Assembly: GCF_030466625.1 (NCBI RefSeq)
Contig: NZ_JADEVT010000007.1
Span: 104,188-168,187 of the forward strand
Source of the DNA: Nocardioides sp. ChNu-153
Lineage (GTDB): Bacteria; Actinomycetota; Actinomycetes; Propionibacteriales; Nocardioidaceae
DNA: 64,000 nt
Reading direction: 5' to 3'
Position numbers and translations under genes: made by a program. A model generated the notes under the pieces. The model saw only the letters and a program-made list of their open reading frames with translations. It did no database searches and was not told the origin of the DNA. Positions 25,832-34,693 of the stretch are shown in pieces; the first letter of the stretch is position 1, and each line of letters opens with the position of its first letter.

Positions 25832-26593
25832 TTGACTGCACGGACCCAGGCCGAGAGCCCCCGGGGCATCCCGGAGGCCACCGTCGCGCGGCTTCCCCTG
25901 TACCTCCGTGCCCTGACCGCGCTGGCCGAGTCGGCCACCCCCACGTGCTCGAGCGAGGACCTCGCCGCGGCCGCCGGGGTGAACTCCGCCATGCTGCGCA
26001 AGGACCTCTCGCACCTGGGCTCCTACGGCACCCGCGGCGTCGGCTACGACGTCGAGAACCTGCGCTACCAGATCGCCCACGAGATCGGGCTGACCCAGGA
26101 CCGCAACGTGGTCGTGGTGGGCCTCGGCAACCTCGGGCAGGCGCTCGCGAACTACGCCGGGTTCCGCTCCCGCGGCTTCCGGGTCGTCGCGCTGCTCGAC
26201 GCCGACCCCCGCCTCTTCGGCACCGGCGTGGCCGGGCTGGGCGTGCGCCCCGTGGCCGAGCTCGAGGACGTCGTCGCCAGCCTCGACGTCGCGATCGGCG
26301 TCATCGCCACGCCGGCCTCGGCCGCCCAGGACGTGGCCGACCGCCTCGTCGCCGCGGGCGTCGCCAGCATCCTCAACTTCGCGCCGACGGTGCTCGTCGT
26401 CCCCGAGGGCGTGGAGGTGCGCAAGGTGGACCTGTCCATCGAGCTGCAGATCCTGGCCTTCCACGAGCAGCGCCGCTCCCCGTCGTACGTCGGGGGAGCC
26501 ACGGGCGCGGGCGGGCACGACCACGACGTCGTCGGAACGGACGGCCACGGGCGACGGGTCGTCGCCGCGGGCCACGGGGAGGAGTCGCGATGA
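25832..26593 (+). CDS. rex: Redox-sensing repressor Rex
   Basis: NADH/NAD+-sensing repressor of respiratory genes. An N-terminal winged helix (about 12-85) contains the Rex signature AAAAGVNSAMLRKDLSHLGSYGTRGVGYDV; the Rossmann domain begins VVVVGLGNLGQALANYAGF (93-111) and ends with the domain-swapped helix VRKVDLSIELQILAFHEQR. The start is uncertain: TTG 25832 has a GGAG 10 nt upstream and gives an N-terminus of usual length, while GTG 25808 in the same frame gives 8 more residues. The stop overlaps the hemA ATG (ATGA), coupling redox sensing to heme synthesis. A good Rex operator lies before nuoA in this window. Confidence 0.95.
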   Translation: MTARTQAESPRGIPEATVARLPLYLRALTALAESATPTCSSEDLAAAAGVNSAMLRKDLSHLGSYGTRGVGYDVENLRYQIAHEIGLTQDRNVVVVGLGNLGQALANYAGFRSRGFRVVALLDADPRLFGTGVAGLGVRPVAELEDVVASLDVAIGVIATPASAAQDVADRLVAAGVASILNFAPTVLVVPEGVEVRKVDLSIELQILAFHEQRRSPSYVGGATGAGGHDHDVVGTDGHGRRVVAAGHGEESR

Positions 26594-27894
26594 GCGTGCT
26601 GGTCGTGGGGGTCTCCCACCACTCGGCGCCGGTGGCCGTGCTGGAGCGGCTGGCGCTGGACGCCGAGGGCGCCCAGAAGCTGGTCGCGGAGGTCGCGAAC
26701 GCGGAGCACGTCACCGAGGCGACGGTGATCGCGACGTGCAACCGCCTCGAGATCTACACCGAGGTCGAGCGCTTCCACGGCAGCATCGAGACGATCTCCC
26801 GCCTGCTCATCGAGCGGGGCGGCGCGACGACCGAGGCGATGCTCCCGCACCTGTACGTGCACTACGACGACGCCGCCGTCTCCCACCTCTTCCGGGTGGC
26901 CGCCGGCCTCGACTCGATGGTCGTCGGTGAGGGCCAGATCCTCGGCCAGGCCCGCGAGGCGCTGCGCCTGGGCCAGGAGCTCGGCACGGTCGGGCCCGCC
27001 CTCAACGTGCTGTTCCAGCAGGCGCTGCGCGTGGGCAAGCGCGCCCACGCCGAGACCGACATCGACCGCGCCGCCCCGTCCCTGGTGACGGCCGCGCTCG
27101 AGCTGGCCGCGCCGCAGGTCGGCGGCCTCGCCGGGCGCCGCGCCGTGGTCGTCGGTGCCGGGGCGATGGCCTCGCTCGCGACCGCCACACTGGCCCGCGC
27201 CGGGGTCGCCGAGCTCGTCGTCGTCAACCGCACCGAGCCCAACGCCTCCCGCCTGGCGGGGGAGTACGGCGCCCGCTCGGCCCAGCTGCCCGACCTCGAG
27301 CGCGAGCTGGTCGGCGCCGACGTCGTCGTGTCCTGCACCGGCTCGACCGGCACCGTGCTGACCCGCGAGCTCGTCGAGCGCGCCCGCAGTGGCCACGACG
27401 ACCCGGCCCGGCCGCTGGCCGTCGTCGACCTCGCCCTGCCCCACGACGTGGAGCCCGGTGTGGCCGAGCTGCCCGGCGTGCTGCTGCTCGGGCTCGCCCG
27501 CCTGGCCGACGAGCTGCGCATCGCCGAGGTCGCCCCCGGCATCGACGCGGTGCGCGAGATCGTCACCCAGGAGATCGCGGCCTTCACCTCGGCCCGCCGC
27601 CAGGCGAGCGTGACGCCGACCGTGGTCGCGCTGCGCACGATGGCGACGACCGTCGTGGAGGCGGAGATGGCCCGCCTCGACGGTCGCCTGCCCCACCTCG
27701 ACCCCGCCGCGCGCGCCGAGGTGCTGCAGACGGTGCGCCGCGTCGCCGACAAGCTGCTCCACCAGCCCACGGTGCGCGTGAAGCAGCTCGCCAACGAGCA
27801 GGGCGCGGTGTCGTACGCCGCCGCGCTGGCCGAGCTGTTCGCCCTCGACCCCGACGCGGTCGACGCCGTGACCCGGCCGGGGGGACGCCCGTGA
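26590..27894 (+). CDS. hemA: Glutamyl-tRNA reductase
   Basis: First committed step of C5-pathway heme synthesis: NADPH reduction of glutamyl-tRNA to glutamate-1-semialdehyde. 434 aa. Start motif VVGVSHHSAPVAVLERL; nucleophile Cys50 in IATCNRLEIYTEV; the tRNA and substrate region GLDSMVVGEGQILGQ; Rossmann motif VVVGAGAMASLA (187-198); and the C-terminal dimerisation helices. ATG 26590 overlaps the rex stop by 4 nt, and its stop overlaps hemC by 4 nt. Expression probably follows Rex and the promoter at 25718-25746. Confidence 0.97.
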   Translation: MSVLVVGVSHHSAPVAVLERLALDAEGAQKLVAEVANAEHVTEATVIATCNRLEIYTEVERFHGSIETISRLLIERGGATTEAMLPHLYVHYDDAAVSHLFRVAAGLDSMVVGEGQILGQAREALRLGQELGTVGPALNVLFQQALRVGKRAHAETDIDRAAPSLVTAALELAAPQVGGLAGRRAVVVGAGAMASLATATLARAGVAELVVVNRTEPNASRLAGEYGARSAQLPDLERELVGADVVVSCTGSTGTVLTRELVERARSGHDDPARPLAVVDLALPHDVEPGVAELPGVLLLGLARLADELRIAEVAPGIDAVREIVTQEIAAFTSARRQASVTPTVVALRTMATTVVEAEMARLDGRLPHLDPAARAEVLQTVRRVADKLLHQPTVRVKQLANEQGAVSYAAALAELFALDPDAVDAVTRPGGRP

Positions 27895-28883
27895 CCGCCG
27901 CAACCCCCACCGGCACCGCCGCCCAGCGCCCCCTGCGCCTGGGCACCCGCGCCTCCGCGCTCGCCACGACGCAGTCGGGTCACGTCGCGGCGCTCATCAC
28001 CGAGCGCACCGGGCGGCCCGTCAAGCTCGTCGAGGTGACGACCCACGGCGACGTGAACCGCGCCCCGCTCGCCAGCATCGGCGGCACCGGCGTGTTCGTC
28101 AGCGCGCTGCGCGACGCGCTGCTCGACGGCGAGGTCGACCTGGCCGTCCACTCGCTGAAGGACCTGCCGACCGGGCCGGCCGCGGGCATCGCGCTCGCCG
28201 CCGTACCCCCGCGGGAGGACCCGCGCGACGTGGTCGTGGCCCGCGACGGGCTGACGCTCGGCGAGCTGCCGGTCGGCAGCCGCGTGGGGACCGGCTCGCC
28301 GCGCCGGGCCGCCCAGCTCGCGGCCCTCGGCCTGGGCCTCGAGATCGTGGCCATCCGCGGCAACGTCGACACGCGCATCGGCAAGATCGCCGCCGGCGAG
28401 GTCGACGCCGTGCTCCTGGCCCGCGCCGGGCTCGCCCGCCTGGGCCGCGAGGCCGAGGTCACCGAGACCATCGACCCGTTCCAGATGCTCCCCGCGCCCG
28501 GCCAGGGAGCCCTGGCCGTCGAGTGCCGGGCCGCCGACGCCGATCTGGTGGAGCTGCTCGGGGCGCTCGACGACCCCGGCACCCGGGCGGCCGTGACCGC
28601 CGAGCGCGCCGTGCTCTCCACGCTGGAGGCCGGGTGCTCCGCGCCCGTCGGGGCGCTGGCCGAGGTGGTCGAGGGCGACGAGGGGGAGGAGCTGTGGCTG
28701 CGTGCCGTGGTGCTCTCCGTCGACGGCGCCCTCAGCATCCGGATGTCCTCCACCGGCTCCCCCGGCGACGCCCACGGCGTCGGGAGCCGCCTCGGCCAGG
28801 AGATGCTGGCCGACGGTGCCGCCGACCTGATGGAAGGCCCTCAGCCAGAGGGTCCCGACCGAGTGAGAGAGCAGCACGCATGA
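27891..28883 (+). CDS. hemC: Porphobilinogen deaminase (hydroxymethylbilane synthase)
   Basis: Condenses four porphobilinogens to hydroxymethylbilane. 330 aa. Motifs: LRLGTRASALATTQ, HSLKDLPT with the catalytic aspartate (Asp91), GTGSPRRAAQL, IRGNVDTRIGK, and the dipyrromethane-cofactor cysteine Cys249 in LEAGCSAPVGA. GTG 27891 overlaps the hemA stop and the gene's own TGA overlaps the hemD ATG. Length and order are normal for the actinobacterial rex-hemACD operon. Confidence 0.97.
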   Translation: MTAATPTGTAAQRPLRLGTRASALATTQSGHVAALITERTGRPVKLVEVTTHGDVNRAPLASIGGTGVFVSALRDALLDGEVDLAVHSLKDLPTGPAAGIALAAVPPREDPRDVVVARDGLTLGELPVGSRVGTGSPRRAAQLAALGLGLEIVAIRGNVDTRIGKIAAGEVDAVLLARAGLARLGREAEVTETIDPFQMLPAPGQGALAVECRAADADLVELLGALDDPGTRAAVTAERAVLSTLEAGCSAPVGALAEVVEGDEGEELWLRAVVLSVDGALSIRMSSTGSPGDAHGVGSRLGQEMLADGAADLMEGPQPEGPDRVREQHA

Positions 28884-30583
28884 CGCGACGTACCGCCACT
28901 CCGAGCACCACCGCCACCTCCACGGGGGGCGCCACCGGCGCACCCGAGGGCACCGGGTGGGTCTCGTTCGTCGGCAGCGGACCGGGTGACCCGGGCCTGC
29001 TGACGGTCCGTGCTCTCGACCTGCTGCGCGACGCGGACGTCGTCGTGACCGAGGCACCCGACCACGAGCTCCTCGTGCGCTCCGCGCTCGGCATCCCGAC
29101 CCCGACGGTCGTCAAGGACGCCGACGGCGTCGAGACCGTCGTCGACACCGCGCCGACCTTCGTCGACGGCGGCTTCGGCGAGGACGGCCAGCCGCTCACC
29201 CACGCCGCGCGGGCCAAGGTCGTGCTCAAGCACGCGCGCAGCGGTGCCCGCGTCGTGCGCCTCATGACGGGCGACCCGTTCCTCTACGCCTCGGGCCCCG
29301 AGGAGGCGCAGGCCTGCGTCAAGGCCGGGATCGGCTTCGAGATCGTGCCGGGCGTCTCGTCGGCGACCGCGGTGCCGGCGTACGCGGGCATCCCGCTGAC
29401 GACCCGCAACCACCGCGAGGTCACCGTCGTGGCCTGCACCGACAAGGTGGACTGGAACGCGTACGCCGACGGCCGCACGCTCGTGCTGCTCAGCTCGGTC
29501 GGCCCGATCGCGGAGGTCGCCTCGGCGCTCGTCGCCGCCGGCCGGGCCGCCACGACGCCGGTCGCCATGACCCGGGTCGGCACGACGACCGAGCAGGTGA
29601 CCGTCACCTCGACGCTGGAGCACATCGCGGCCGACGCCCGCGCCGCTCGCATCCAGCCGCCCGCCGTCACGGTCGTCGGCGAGGTCGTCGACCTGCGCGA
29701 GACGCTGTCGTGGTTCGAGACCAAGCCGCTGTTCGGCTGGCGCGCGCTGGTGCCCCGCACGAAGGACCAGGCCGGCGCGCTGTCCGCCCGCCTGCGGGGG
29801 TACGGCGCGGTGCCCGAGGAGGTGCCGACCATCTCGGTCGAGCCGCCCCGCAACCCGCAGCAGATGGACAAGGCCGTGCGCGGCCTCGTCGAGGGCCGCT
29901 ACGAGTGGATCGCGTTCACCTCGGTGAACGCGGTGCGCGCCGTGCGCGAGAAGTTCGAGGAGTACGGGCTCGACGCCCGCGCGTTCTCGGGCCTCAAGAT
30001 CGCCGCGGTCGGCGACAAGACGGCCGAGGCCATCGCGGCCTGGGGCCTGCGCGCCGACCTCGTGCCCTCCGGCGAGCAGTCGGCCGCCGGGCTGCTCGAG
30101 GACTGGCCCGAGTACGACGACGTGCTCGACCCGATCAACCGCGTCTTCCTCCCGCGCGCCGACATCGCGACGGAGAACCTGGTCGCGGGCCTCGTCGACA
30201 AGGGCTGGGAGTGCGACGACGTGACGGCCTACCGCACGGTGCGCGCCGCGCCGCCGGCCGCGCCGGTGCGCGACGCCATCAAGACCGGCAAGTTCGACGC
30301 GGTCGTCTTCACGTCGTCCTCGACGGTGCGCAACCTCGTCGGCATCGCCGGCAAGCCGCACCCGTCGACGGTCATCGCGGTCATCGGGCCCGCCACGGCC
30401 AAGACGGCCGAGGAGCACGGCCTGCGGGTCGACGTCATGGCGCCCTCGCCGTCGATGGAGGCGCTCGTGGACGCGCTGGCCGACTTCGGCGCGACCCGCC
30501 GGCTCGGGCTGCTGGAGTCCGGGCAGCCCGTCACCAAGCCGTCGGACCGCAAGGCGTCGGCGCGCCGGAAGGTCTCGAACTGA
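28880..30583 (+). CDS. hemD: Uroporphyrinogen-III C-methyltransferase/synthase fusion
   Basis: Bifunctional protein of 567 aa. The N-terminal half (about 27-275) is a CobA-type SAM uroporphyrinogen methyltransferase ([56 protein letters not shown]), which starts the siroheme/cobalamin branch. The C-terminal half (about 285-545) is uroporphyrinogen-III synthase ([44 protein letters not shown]), which makes the heme precursor ring. The fusion is common in high-GC Gram-positives. The last 25 residues are a basic tail. Its final codons carry the GGAAGG that could serve as the hemB ribosome binding site. Confidence 0.96.
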   Translation: MTRRTATPSTTATSTGGATGAPEGTGWVSFVGSGPGDPGLLTVRALDLLRDADVVVTEAPDHELLVRSALGIPTPTVVKDADGVETVVDTAPTFVDGGFGEDGQPLTHAARAKVVLKHARSGARVVRLMTGDPFLYASGPEEAQACVKAGIGFEIVPGVSSATAVPAYAGIPLTTRNHREVTVVACTDKVDWNAYADGRTLVLLSSVGPIAEVASALVAAGRAATTPVAMTRVGTTTEQVTVTSTLEHIAADARAARIQPPAVTVVGEVVDLRETLSWFETKPLFGWRALVPRTKDQAGALSARLRGYGAVPEEVPTISVEPPRNPQQMDKAVRGLVEGRYEWIAFTSVNAVRAVREKFEEYGLDARAFSGLKIAAVGDKTAEAIAAWGLRADLVPSGEQSAAGLLEDWPEYDDVLDPINRVFLPRADIATENLVAGLVDKGWECDDVTAYRTVRAAPPAAPVRDAIKTGKFDAVVFTSSSTVRNLVGIAGKPHPSTVIAVIGPATAKTAEEHGLRVDVMAPSPSMEALVDALADFGATRRLGLLESGQPVTKPSDRKASARRKVSN

Positions 30584-30624
30584 GCGCCACCGGGTCGGGC
30601 GACCTCCCGGCGCGGCCCCCCGTC

Positions 30625-31587
30625 GTGCGGCCGCGCCGGCTCCGGCGTACCCCCGCCCTGCGGGAGCTCGTCGCCGAGACCTCCGTGCGGCCCCGGCAGC
30701 TGGTGCTGCCGGTGTTCGTGCGCGAGGGCGCGACCCAGCCGGTGCCGATCTCGTCGATGCCGGGGGTCGTGCAGCACACGCGGGACTCGCTGCGCTCGGC
30801 CGCCGTCGAAGCGGCCGAGCTCGGTCTCGGCGGGATCATGCTCTTCGGCGTGCCGGAGGCGAAGGACGCGACGGGCTCCGGCGCGGTCGACCCGGCCGGC
30901 ATCCTCAACGTCGCGATCGCCGACGTCGCCGCGGAGGTGGGCGACGCCCTGCCCGTGATGGCCGACCTGTGCCTCGACGAGTTCACCGACCACGGCCACT
31001 GCGGCCTGCTCGACCCCCACGGCCGGGTGGACAACGACGCGACGCTCGAGGTGTACGCCGAGATGGCCCGCGCCCAGGCCGCCGCCGGCGCCGACGTGGT
31101 CGGGCCCAGCGGCATGATGGACGGCCAGGTCGCCGTCATCCGCGCCGCGCTCGACGGCGCCGGCGCGAGCGACGTGGCGATCCTCGCCTACTCGGCGAAG
31201 TACGCCTCCGCCTTCTACGGCCCCTTCCGCGAGGCCGTCGACTCCTCGCTGGTCGGCGACCGCCGTACCTACCAGCAGGACGGCGCCAACGCCGTCGAGG
31301 GCGTGCGCGAGGCGCTGCTCGACGTCGCGCAGGGCGCGGACATGGTGATGGTGAAGCCCGCGCTCGCCTACCTCGACGTCGTACGACGGGTGCGCGACGC
31401 CGTCGACGTGCCGGTCGCGGCGTACAACATCTCGGGCGAGTACGCCATGCTCGAGGCCGCCGCGGCCCACGGTTGGATCGACCGCGAGGCCGCGATCCTC
31501 GAGACGCTGACGTCGATCCGCCGCGCCGGCGCCGACGTCGTGCTGACCTACTGGGCCGCCGAGGCCGCCCGGCTGCTGCGCGCCTGA
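30625..31587 (+). CDS. hemB: Delta-aminolevulinic acid dehydratase (porphobilinogen synthase)
   Basis: Condenses two ALA into porphobilinogen. Active-site Schiff-base lysines are in [13 protein letters not shown] (Lys192) and [11 protein letters not shown] (Lys244). The metal segment reads [15 protein letters not shown], where only part of the three-cysteine zinc site is kept, so a magnesium-type or metal-independent enzyme is likely. The start is uncertain. GTG 30625 gives the usual N-terminus [12 protein letters not shown] but has no Shine-Dalgarno. A CTG at 30580 overlaps the hemD stop as CTGA and has GGAAGG 7 nt upstream, giving 15 more residues. Confidence 0.95.
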   Translation: MRPRRLRRTPALRELVAETSVRPRQLVLPVFVREGATQPVPISSMPGVVQHTRDSLRSAAVEAAELGLGGIMLFGVPEAKDATGSGAVDPAGILNVAIADVAAEVGDALPVMADLCLDEFTDHGHCGLLDPHGRVDNDATLEVYAEMARAQAAAGADVVGPSGMMDGQVAVIRAALDGAGASDVAILAYSAKYASAFYGPFREAVDSSLVGDRRTYQQDGANAVEGVREALLDVAQGADMVMVKPALAYLDVVRRVRDAVDVPVAAYNISGEYAMLEAAAAHGWIDREAAILETLTSIRRAGADVVLTYWAAEAARLLRA

Positions 31588-31629
31588 GCGCCCCGCCCGT
31601 CGCCGCGACGGGCTGGTCGCCGCAGGGGT

Positions 31630-31670
31630 CGCGGTAGGAGCGGCAGTGGACGACTACCGCTCCTACCGCG
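31630..31670. terminator. Long hairpin downstream of hemB
   Basis: CGCGGTAGGAGCGG (31630-31643) and its exact complement (31657-31670): a perfect 14-bp stem. Three more pairs (AGT/ACT) inside the 13-nt loop are possible. Located 42 nt past the hemB stop; likely terminator of the rex-hem operon. Confidence 0.65.
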
Positions 31671-31759
31671 GCCAGCCGCCGCCGCGCGTCCGCCCGGCCG
31701 GCCGTGCGGGTCGTGGACTACGGGCGAGCGGGGGCGGTGCTGCAGGTCCCGGACGCAAC

Positions 31760-31793
31760 AGCGCCCCGGCTCCAGGAGGAGAACCGGGGCGCT
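31760..31793. terminator. Hairpin downstream of the lytic transglycosylase gene
   Basis: AGCGCCCCGG (31760-31769) pairs with CCGGGGCGCT (31784-31793), loop 14 nt. About 22 nt past the minus-strand stop at 31815. Confidence 0.6.
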
Positions 31794-31814
31794 GCGCGGG
31801 GGATCGGGGTGGGC

Positions 31815-33098
31815 TCAGCCGCCGCTGCCGCGGATGAGGCGGTCGACGCAGGCGGCGAGAGCGCGAGCATCGATGGCCAGGATGCCGCTAGCAAGGCACC
31901 GGGTCGTAGCCTCCAGTTCCGTGAGCACCGCACGAACTGGTGCCTCAACGACGGGCGGCAGGACGGGCGCCGGGGGTGGGGTGGGCGCGGGGGTCGGGTC
32001 GGTCCCAGGGATCGTGACGGGGCCGTCCGAGCCGGGGGTCTCGCCGCCGGTGCCGCCGCCGGTACCACCGCCGGTGCCCGGCGTGGAGCCGCCGCCCGTG
32101 CCGGGCGTGGAGCCGCCGCCGGTGCCCGGGGTCGAGCCGCTGCCGGTGCCGCCACCCGTGCCGGGCGTCGCGCCGGCACCGGTGCCACCCGTGCCGCCGG
32201 CCGCCGGGGCGCCGGGACGACCCGGGACCGCGGTGTCGGTCGAGCCGCCGTCGTTCGGGCGGGTCGTGACCGGGTCGGGGACGAAGTAGTTCGACGCCGC
32301 CACCGCGTTCGGGACCGACGTGTACTCGCCCTCGAGGTAGGCCTCCTCGATGGCGAGCACGAGGTTCACGTACTCGTCGCTGTGGTTGTAGCGGTGCACC
32401 GCCGAGCGCTTGCCGGCCTCGGTGGACAGGTCCTCGTCGCCCGAGCACAGGTACACGGCCGTGGCGAGCGCCGCGTCGTGGATGTTCTGCGGGTCGCGCA
32501 CGCCGTCGCGGTCGGCGTCGACGCCGACGACGCGCCACGTGGAGGGGATGAACTGCATGGGGCCGACCGCACGGTCGTACGTCGCGTCGTTGTCGAGCTC
32601 GGCCGCGTCGGTGTCCATGATCCGCGCCGTGCCGTTCGAGCCGTCCAGGGGGATGCCGAAGATGCCCGGCGTCGCCACGCCCTTCTCGTCGAGCTGCGTG
32701 CCGCCGTACCGGCCGTGGTCGGACTCGACGCGACCGATGGCCGCCACGAGCTGCCACGAGATGCGGCACGAGGAGTCGGCGCCGTTGATGATCGTCTGCG
32801 CCCGCTGGTAGGCGCCCAGGGCGACCGCGGGGATGCCGCTCGTGCTCGACGCGCTCACGATGGAGCTGTCGGTCTGCGTCGCGGAGACGGCCTCGGGGAG
32901 GGAGACGCTCGCGGGGGCCTCGACGGCCGCCTCGGGCACCTCGACCGCGCCCGGGGTCGCGCCGCCCTCGTCGGCCGCGGTCAGCGTGCCGACCGGGCCG
33001 CCGGCCCCGGCGATCGCGACGGTGCAGGCCGCGGACAGGGCCGCCATGGGCGCGAGCGCGGTGGCCTTCTGCCACCGCGCGAAGCGGGTTGTGCTCAT
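31815..33098 (-). CDS. Secreted lytic murein transglycosylase (MltB/SLT type)
   Basis: 427-aa exported peptidoglycan-cleaving enzyme. An N-terminal signal region (about 10-35) ends in a lipobox-like LSAAC; cleavage type is uncertain. The catalytic domain (about 95-275) has QLVAAIGRVESDHGRYGG with the general acid Glu126, GIFGIPLDG, and AVGPMQFIPSTWRVVGVDADRDG, typical of the MltB-like transglycosylases of actinobacteria. A long Gly/Thr/Pro linker with repeated PGTGGGST units follows, then a small C-terminal part with two cysteines (TTRCLASG, LAACVDRLI). Two promoters are visible upstream, one sigma-A-like and one BldN-like. Minus strand, convergent with hemB. Confidence 0.88.
   Translation of the reverse strand: MSTTRFARWQKATALAPMAALSAACTVAIAGAGGPVGTLTAADEGGATPGAVEVPEAAVEAPASVSLPEAVSATQTDSSIVSASSTSGIPAVALGAYQRAQTIINGADSSCRISWQLVAAIGRVESDHGRYGGTQLDEKGVATPGIFGIPLDGSNGTARIMDTDAAELDNDATYDRAVGPMQFIPSTWRVVGVDADRDGVRDPQNIHDAALATAVYLCSGDEDLSTEAGKRSAVHRYNHSDEYVNLVLAIEEAYLEGEYTSVPNAVAASNYFVPDPVTTRPNDGGSTDTAVPGRPGAPAAGGTGGTGAGATPGTGGGTGSGSTPGTGGGSTPGTGGGSTPGTGGGTGGGTGGETPGSDGPVTIPGTDPTPAPTPPPAPVLPPVVEAPVRAVLTELEATTRCLASGILAIDARALAACVDRLIRGSGG
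32071..32142 (-). repeat. Three tandem 24-bp units in the transglycosylase linker
   Basis: Near-identical 24-bp units at 32071-32094, 32095-32118 and 32119-32142 encode the repeated octapeptide PGTGGGST. They could change in number by slippage. Confidence 0.85.
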
Positions 33099-33160
33099 CG
33101 TTCTCTCCCCTGGTGACCAGTGCGGATCGTCGTGCGGCTCCCTCAAGCCGTGTGACGTGG

Positions 33161-33188
33161 ACAACGCTGCTGTTCCCGGCAGGTTACG
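33161..33188 (-). promoter_or_regulatory. BldN-type promoter upstream of the lytic transglycosylase
   Basis: On the minus strand CGTAAC (33183-33188), a spacer of exactly 16 nt and CGTTGT (33161-33166), about 60 nt before the ATG at 33098. It matches the remembered sigma-BldN consensus CGTAAC-N16-CGTTGA in 11 of 12 positions. Confidence 0.6.
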
Positions 33189-33215
33189 ACCGCACCCCAA
33201 CCACGAACGTCCTTG

Positions 33216-33244
33216 ACCATATCTTGAGGAAACGCCCCTGTCAT
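33216..33244 (-). promoter_or_regulatory. Sigma-A-like promoter upstream of the lytic transglycosylase
   Basis: On the minus strand ATGACA (33239-33244), a 17-bp spacer and TATGGT (33216-33221). It gives a leader of about 110 nt that runs through the BldN-type promoter. Confidence 0.5.
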
Positions 33245-33309
33245 GGGTTCGCGCGAGCATCTGCGCGACCGGTGGTCGACGGCTTGGCCGCATCGGCGAG
33301 AATGGGCCG

Positions 33310-34644
33310 GTGCCCGCCCCGACCGAACGCCCCACCGCGCGCTCCGCGGACCTCTTCGCGCGTGCCGGTGCGGTGACCCCGGGCGGCGTCAACTCGCCCG
33401 TCCGGGCGTTCGGTGCCGTCGGGGGCACGCCGCGGTTCATCGCCAGCGCCGAGGGCGCCTGGCTGACGGACGTCGACGGCAACCGGTACGTCGACCTCGT
33501 CGGCTCCTGGGGCCCCATGCTGCTCGGCCACGCCCACCCCGAGGTGATCGCGGCCGTGCAGGCGGCGGTGGCGCGGGGCACGTCGTACGGCACCCCCACC
33601 GAGACCGAGGTGCTGCTGGCCGAGGAGATCGTGGCGCGCACCCCGGTGGAGCGCGTGCGGTTCACCTCGTCGGGCACCGAGGCGACGATGTCGGCCATCC
33701 GCCTCGCCCGCGGGGCCACGGGCCGCGACGTCGTCGTGAAGTTCGCCGGCTGCTACCACGGTCACGTCGACGCGCTGCTGGCCAGCGCCGGCTCCGGCCT
33801 GGCGACCTTCGCGGTGCCGGGCACGCCGGGCGTCCCGCAGTCGGCCACCGACCTCACGCTCGTGCTGCCCTACAACGACCGGGCGGCCGTCGAGAAGGTG
33901 TTCGCCGAGCACGGCGAGCGCATCGCCTGCCTCGTCACCGAGGCCGTCCCCGGCAACATGGGCGTCGTCCCGCCCGAGCCGGGCTTCAACCGGTTCCTCG
34001 CGGAGACCTGCCGCGCCCACGGCGCCCTCTTCGTCTCCGACGAGGTGATGACCGGCTTCCGCGCCACCCGCCAGGGCGGCTGGGGCCTCGACGGCGCGCA
34101 CGAGGGCTGGGTGCCCGACCTCATGACGTTCGGCAAGGTGATGGGCGGCGGTCTGCCCGCCGCCGCGTTCGGCGGCCGAGCGGACGTGATGTCGCTGCTC
34201 TCGCCCCAGGGCCCCGTCTACCAGGCCGGCACGCTGTCGGGGAACCCCGTGGCGACCACGGCGGGCCTCACCACCCTGCGCCTGGCCACCGACGAGGTGT
34301 ACGAGCGGGTGGGCACCGTCGCGAGCACGATCGCCGAGGCCGCCTCCGCCGCGCTCGCCGCCGAGGGCGTGCCCCACCTGGTGCAGAGCGCCGGCACGAT
34401 GTTCTCCGTCTTCCTCACCGACCCGGCCTCGCCGCGCAGCGCCGTCCGCGACTTCGACGACGCGCAGGCGCAGCACCTGCCGGCGTACGCCGCCTTCTTC
34501 CACGCCATGCTCGACGCGGGGGTCCACCTGCCGCCGTCGGCGTACGAGGTGTGGTTCTGCTCCGCCGCCCACGACGACGCCGCCGTGAGCCACGTGCTCG
34601 AGGCGCTCCCCGGCGCCGCCCGGGCCGCCGCCGCGACGTACTGA
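33310..34644 (+). CDS. hemL: Glutamate-1-semialdehyde 2,1-aminomutase
   Basis: PLP enzyme that converts glutamate-1-semialdehyde to 5-aminolevulinate, the step between HemA and HemB. 444 aa. Class III aminotransferase fold with [33 protein letters not shown] (PLP phosphate), [21 protein letters not shown] (Asp to the pyridine nitrogen) and the Schiff-base Lys276 in [12 protein letters not shown]. It is separated from rex-hemACDB by the transglycosylase gene. GTG 33310 has no Shine-Dalgarno; GAGAAT sits 6 nt upstream and may be a leaderless -10. It heads the operon running into cytochrome c maturation. Confidence 0.97.
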   Translation: MPAPTERPTARSADLFARAGAVTPGGVNSPVRAFGAVGGTPRFIASAEGAWLTDVDGNRYVDLVGSWGPMLLGHAHPEVIAAVQAAVARGTSYGTPTETEVLLAEEIVARTPVERVRFTSSGTEATMSAIRLARGATGRDVVVKFAGCYHGHVDALLASAGSGLATFAVPGTPGVPQSATDLTLVLPYNDRAAVEKVFAEHGERIACLVTEAVPGNMGVVPPEPGFNRFLAETCRAHGALFVSDEVMTGFRATRQGGWGLDGAHEGWVPDLMTFGKVMGGGLPAAAFGGRADVMSLLSPQGPVYQAGTLSGNPVATTAGLTTLRLATDEVYERVGTVASTIAEAASAALAAEGVPHLVQSAGTMFSVFLTDPASPRSAVRDFDDAQAQHLPAYAAFFHAMLDAGVHLPPSAYEVWFCSAAHDDAAVSHVLEALPGAARAAAATY

Positions 34645-34693
34645 CGCCCCCGACGCCCCACCCGCCCGCACCCCCGACCCGACCGAGGACACG

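Noticed and set aside
25832..25837. TTGACT as a -35 box
   Set aside because: It coincides with the probable TTG start of rex, and no -10 follows at the right distance.
31646..31837. A 63-residue frame between hemB and the transglycosylase gene
   Set aside because: It starts inside a perfect hairpin loop, lacks a ribosome binding site and is only Arg/Gly/Pro-rich translation of GC-rich DNA.
32033..32200. CRISPR-like repeats
   Set aside because: The repeats are 24-bp units without unique spacers and encode a Gly/Pro/Thr linker in frame.
33099..33215. A c-di-AMP (ydaO-type) riboswitch in the transglycosylase leader
   Set aside because: Cell-wall hydrolase genes often have one, but I could not fit the conserved ydaO segments. 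The conserved-looking GTCGTAACC...CGTTG stretch is better explained as a BldN-type promoter. A covariance search with Rfam RF00379 would decide.
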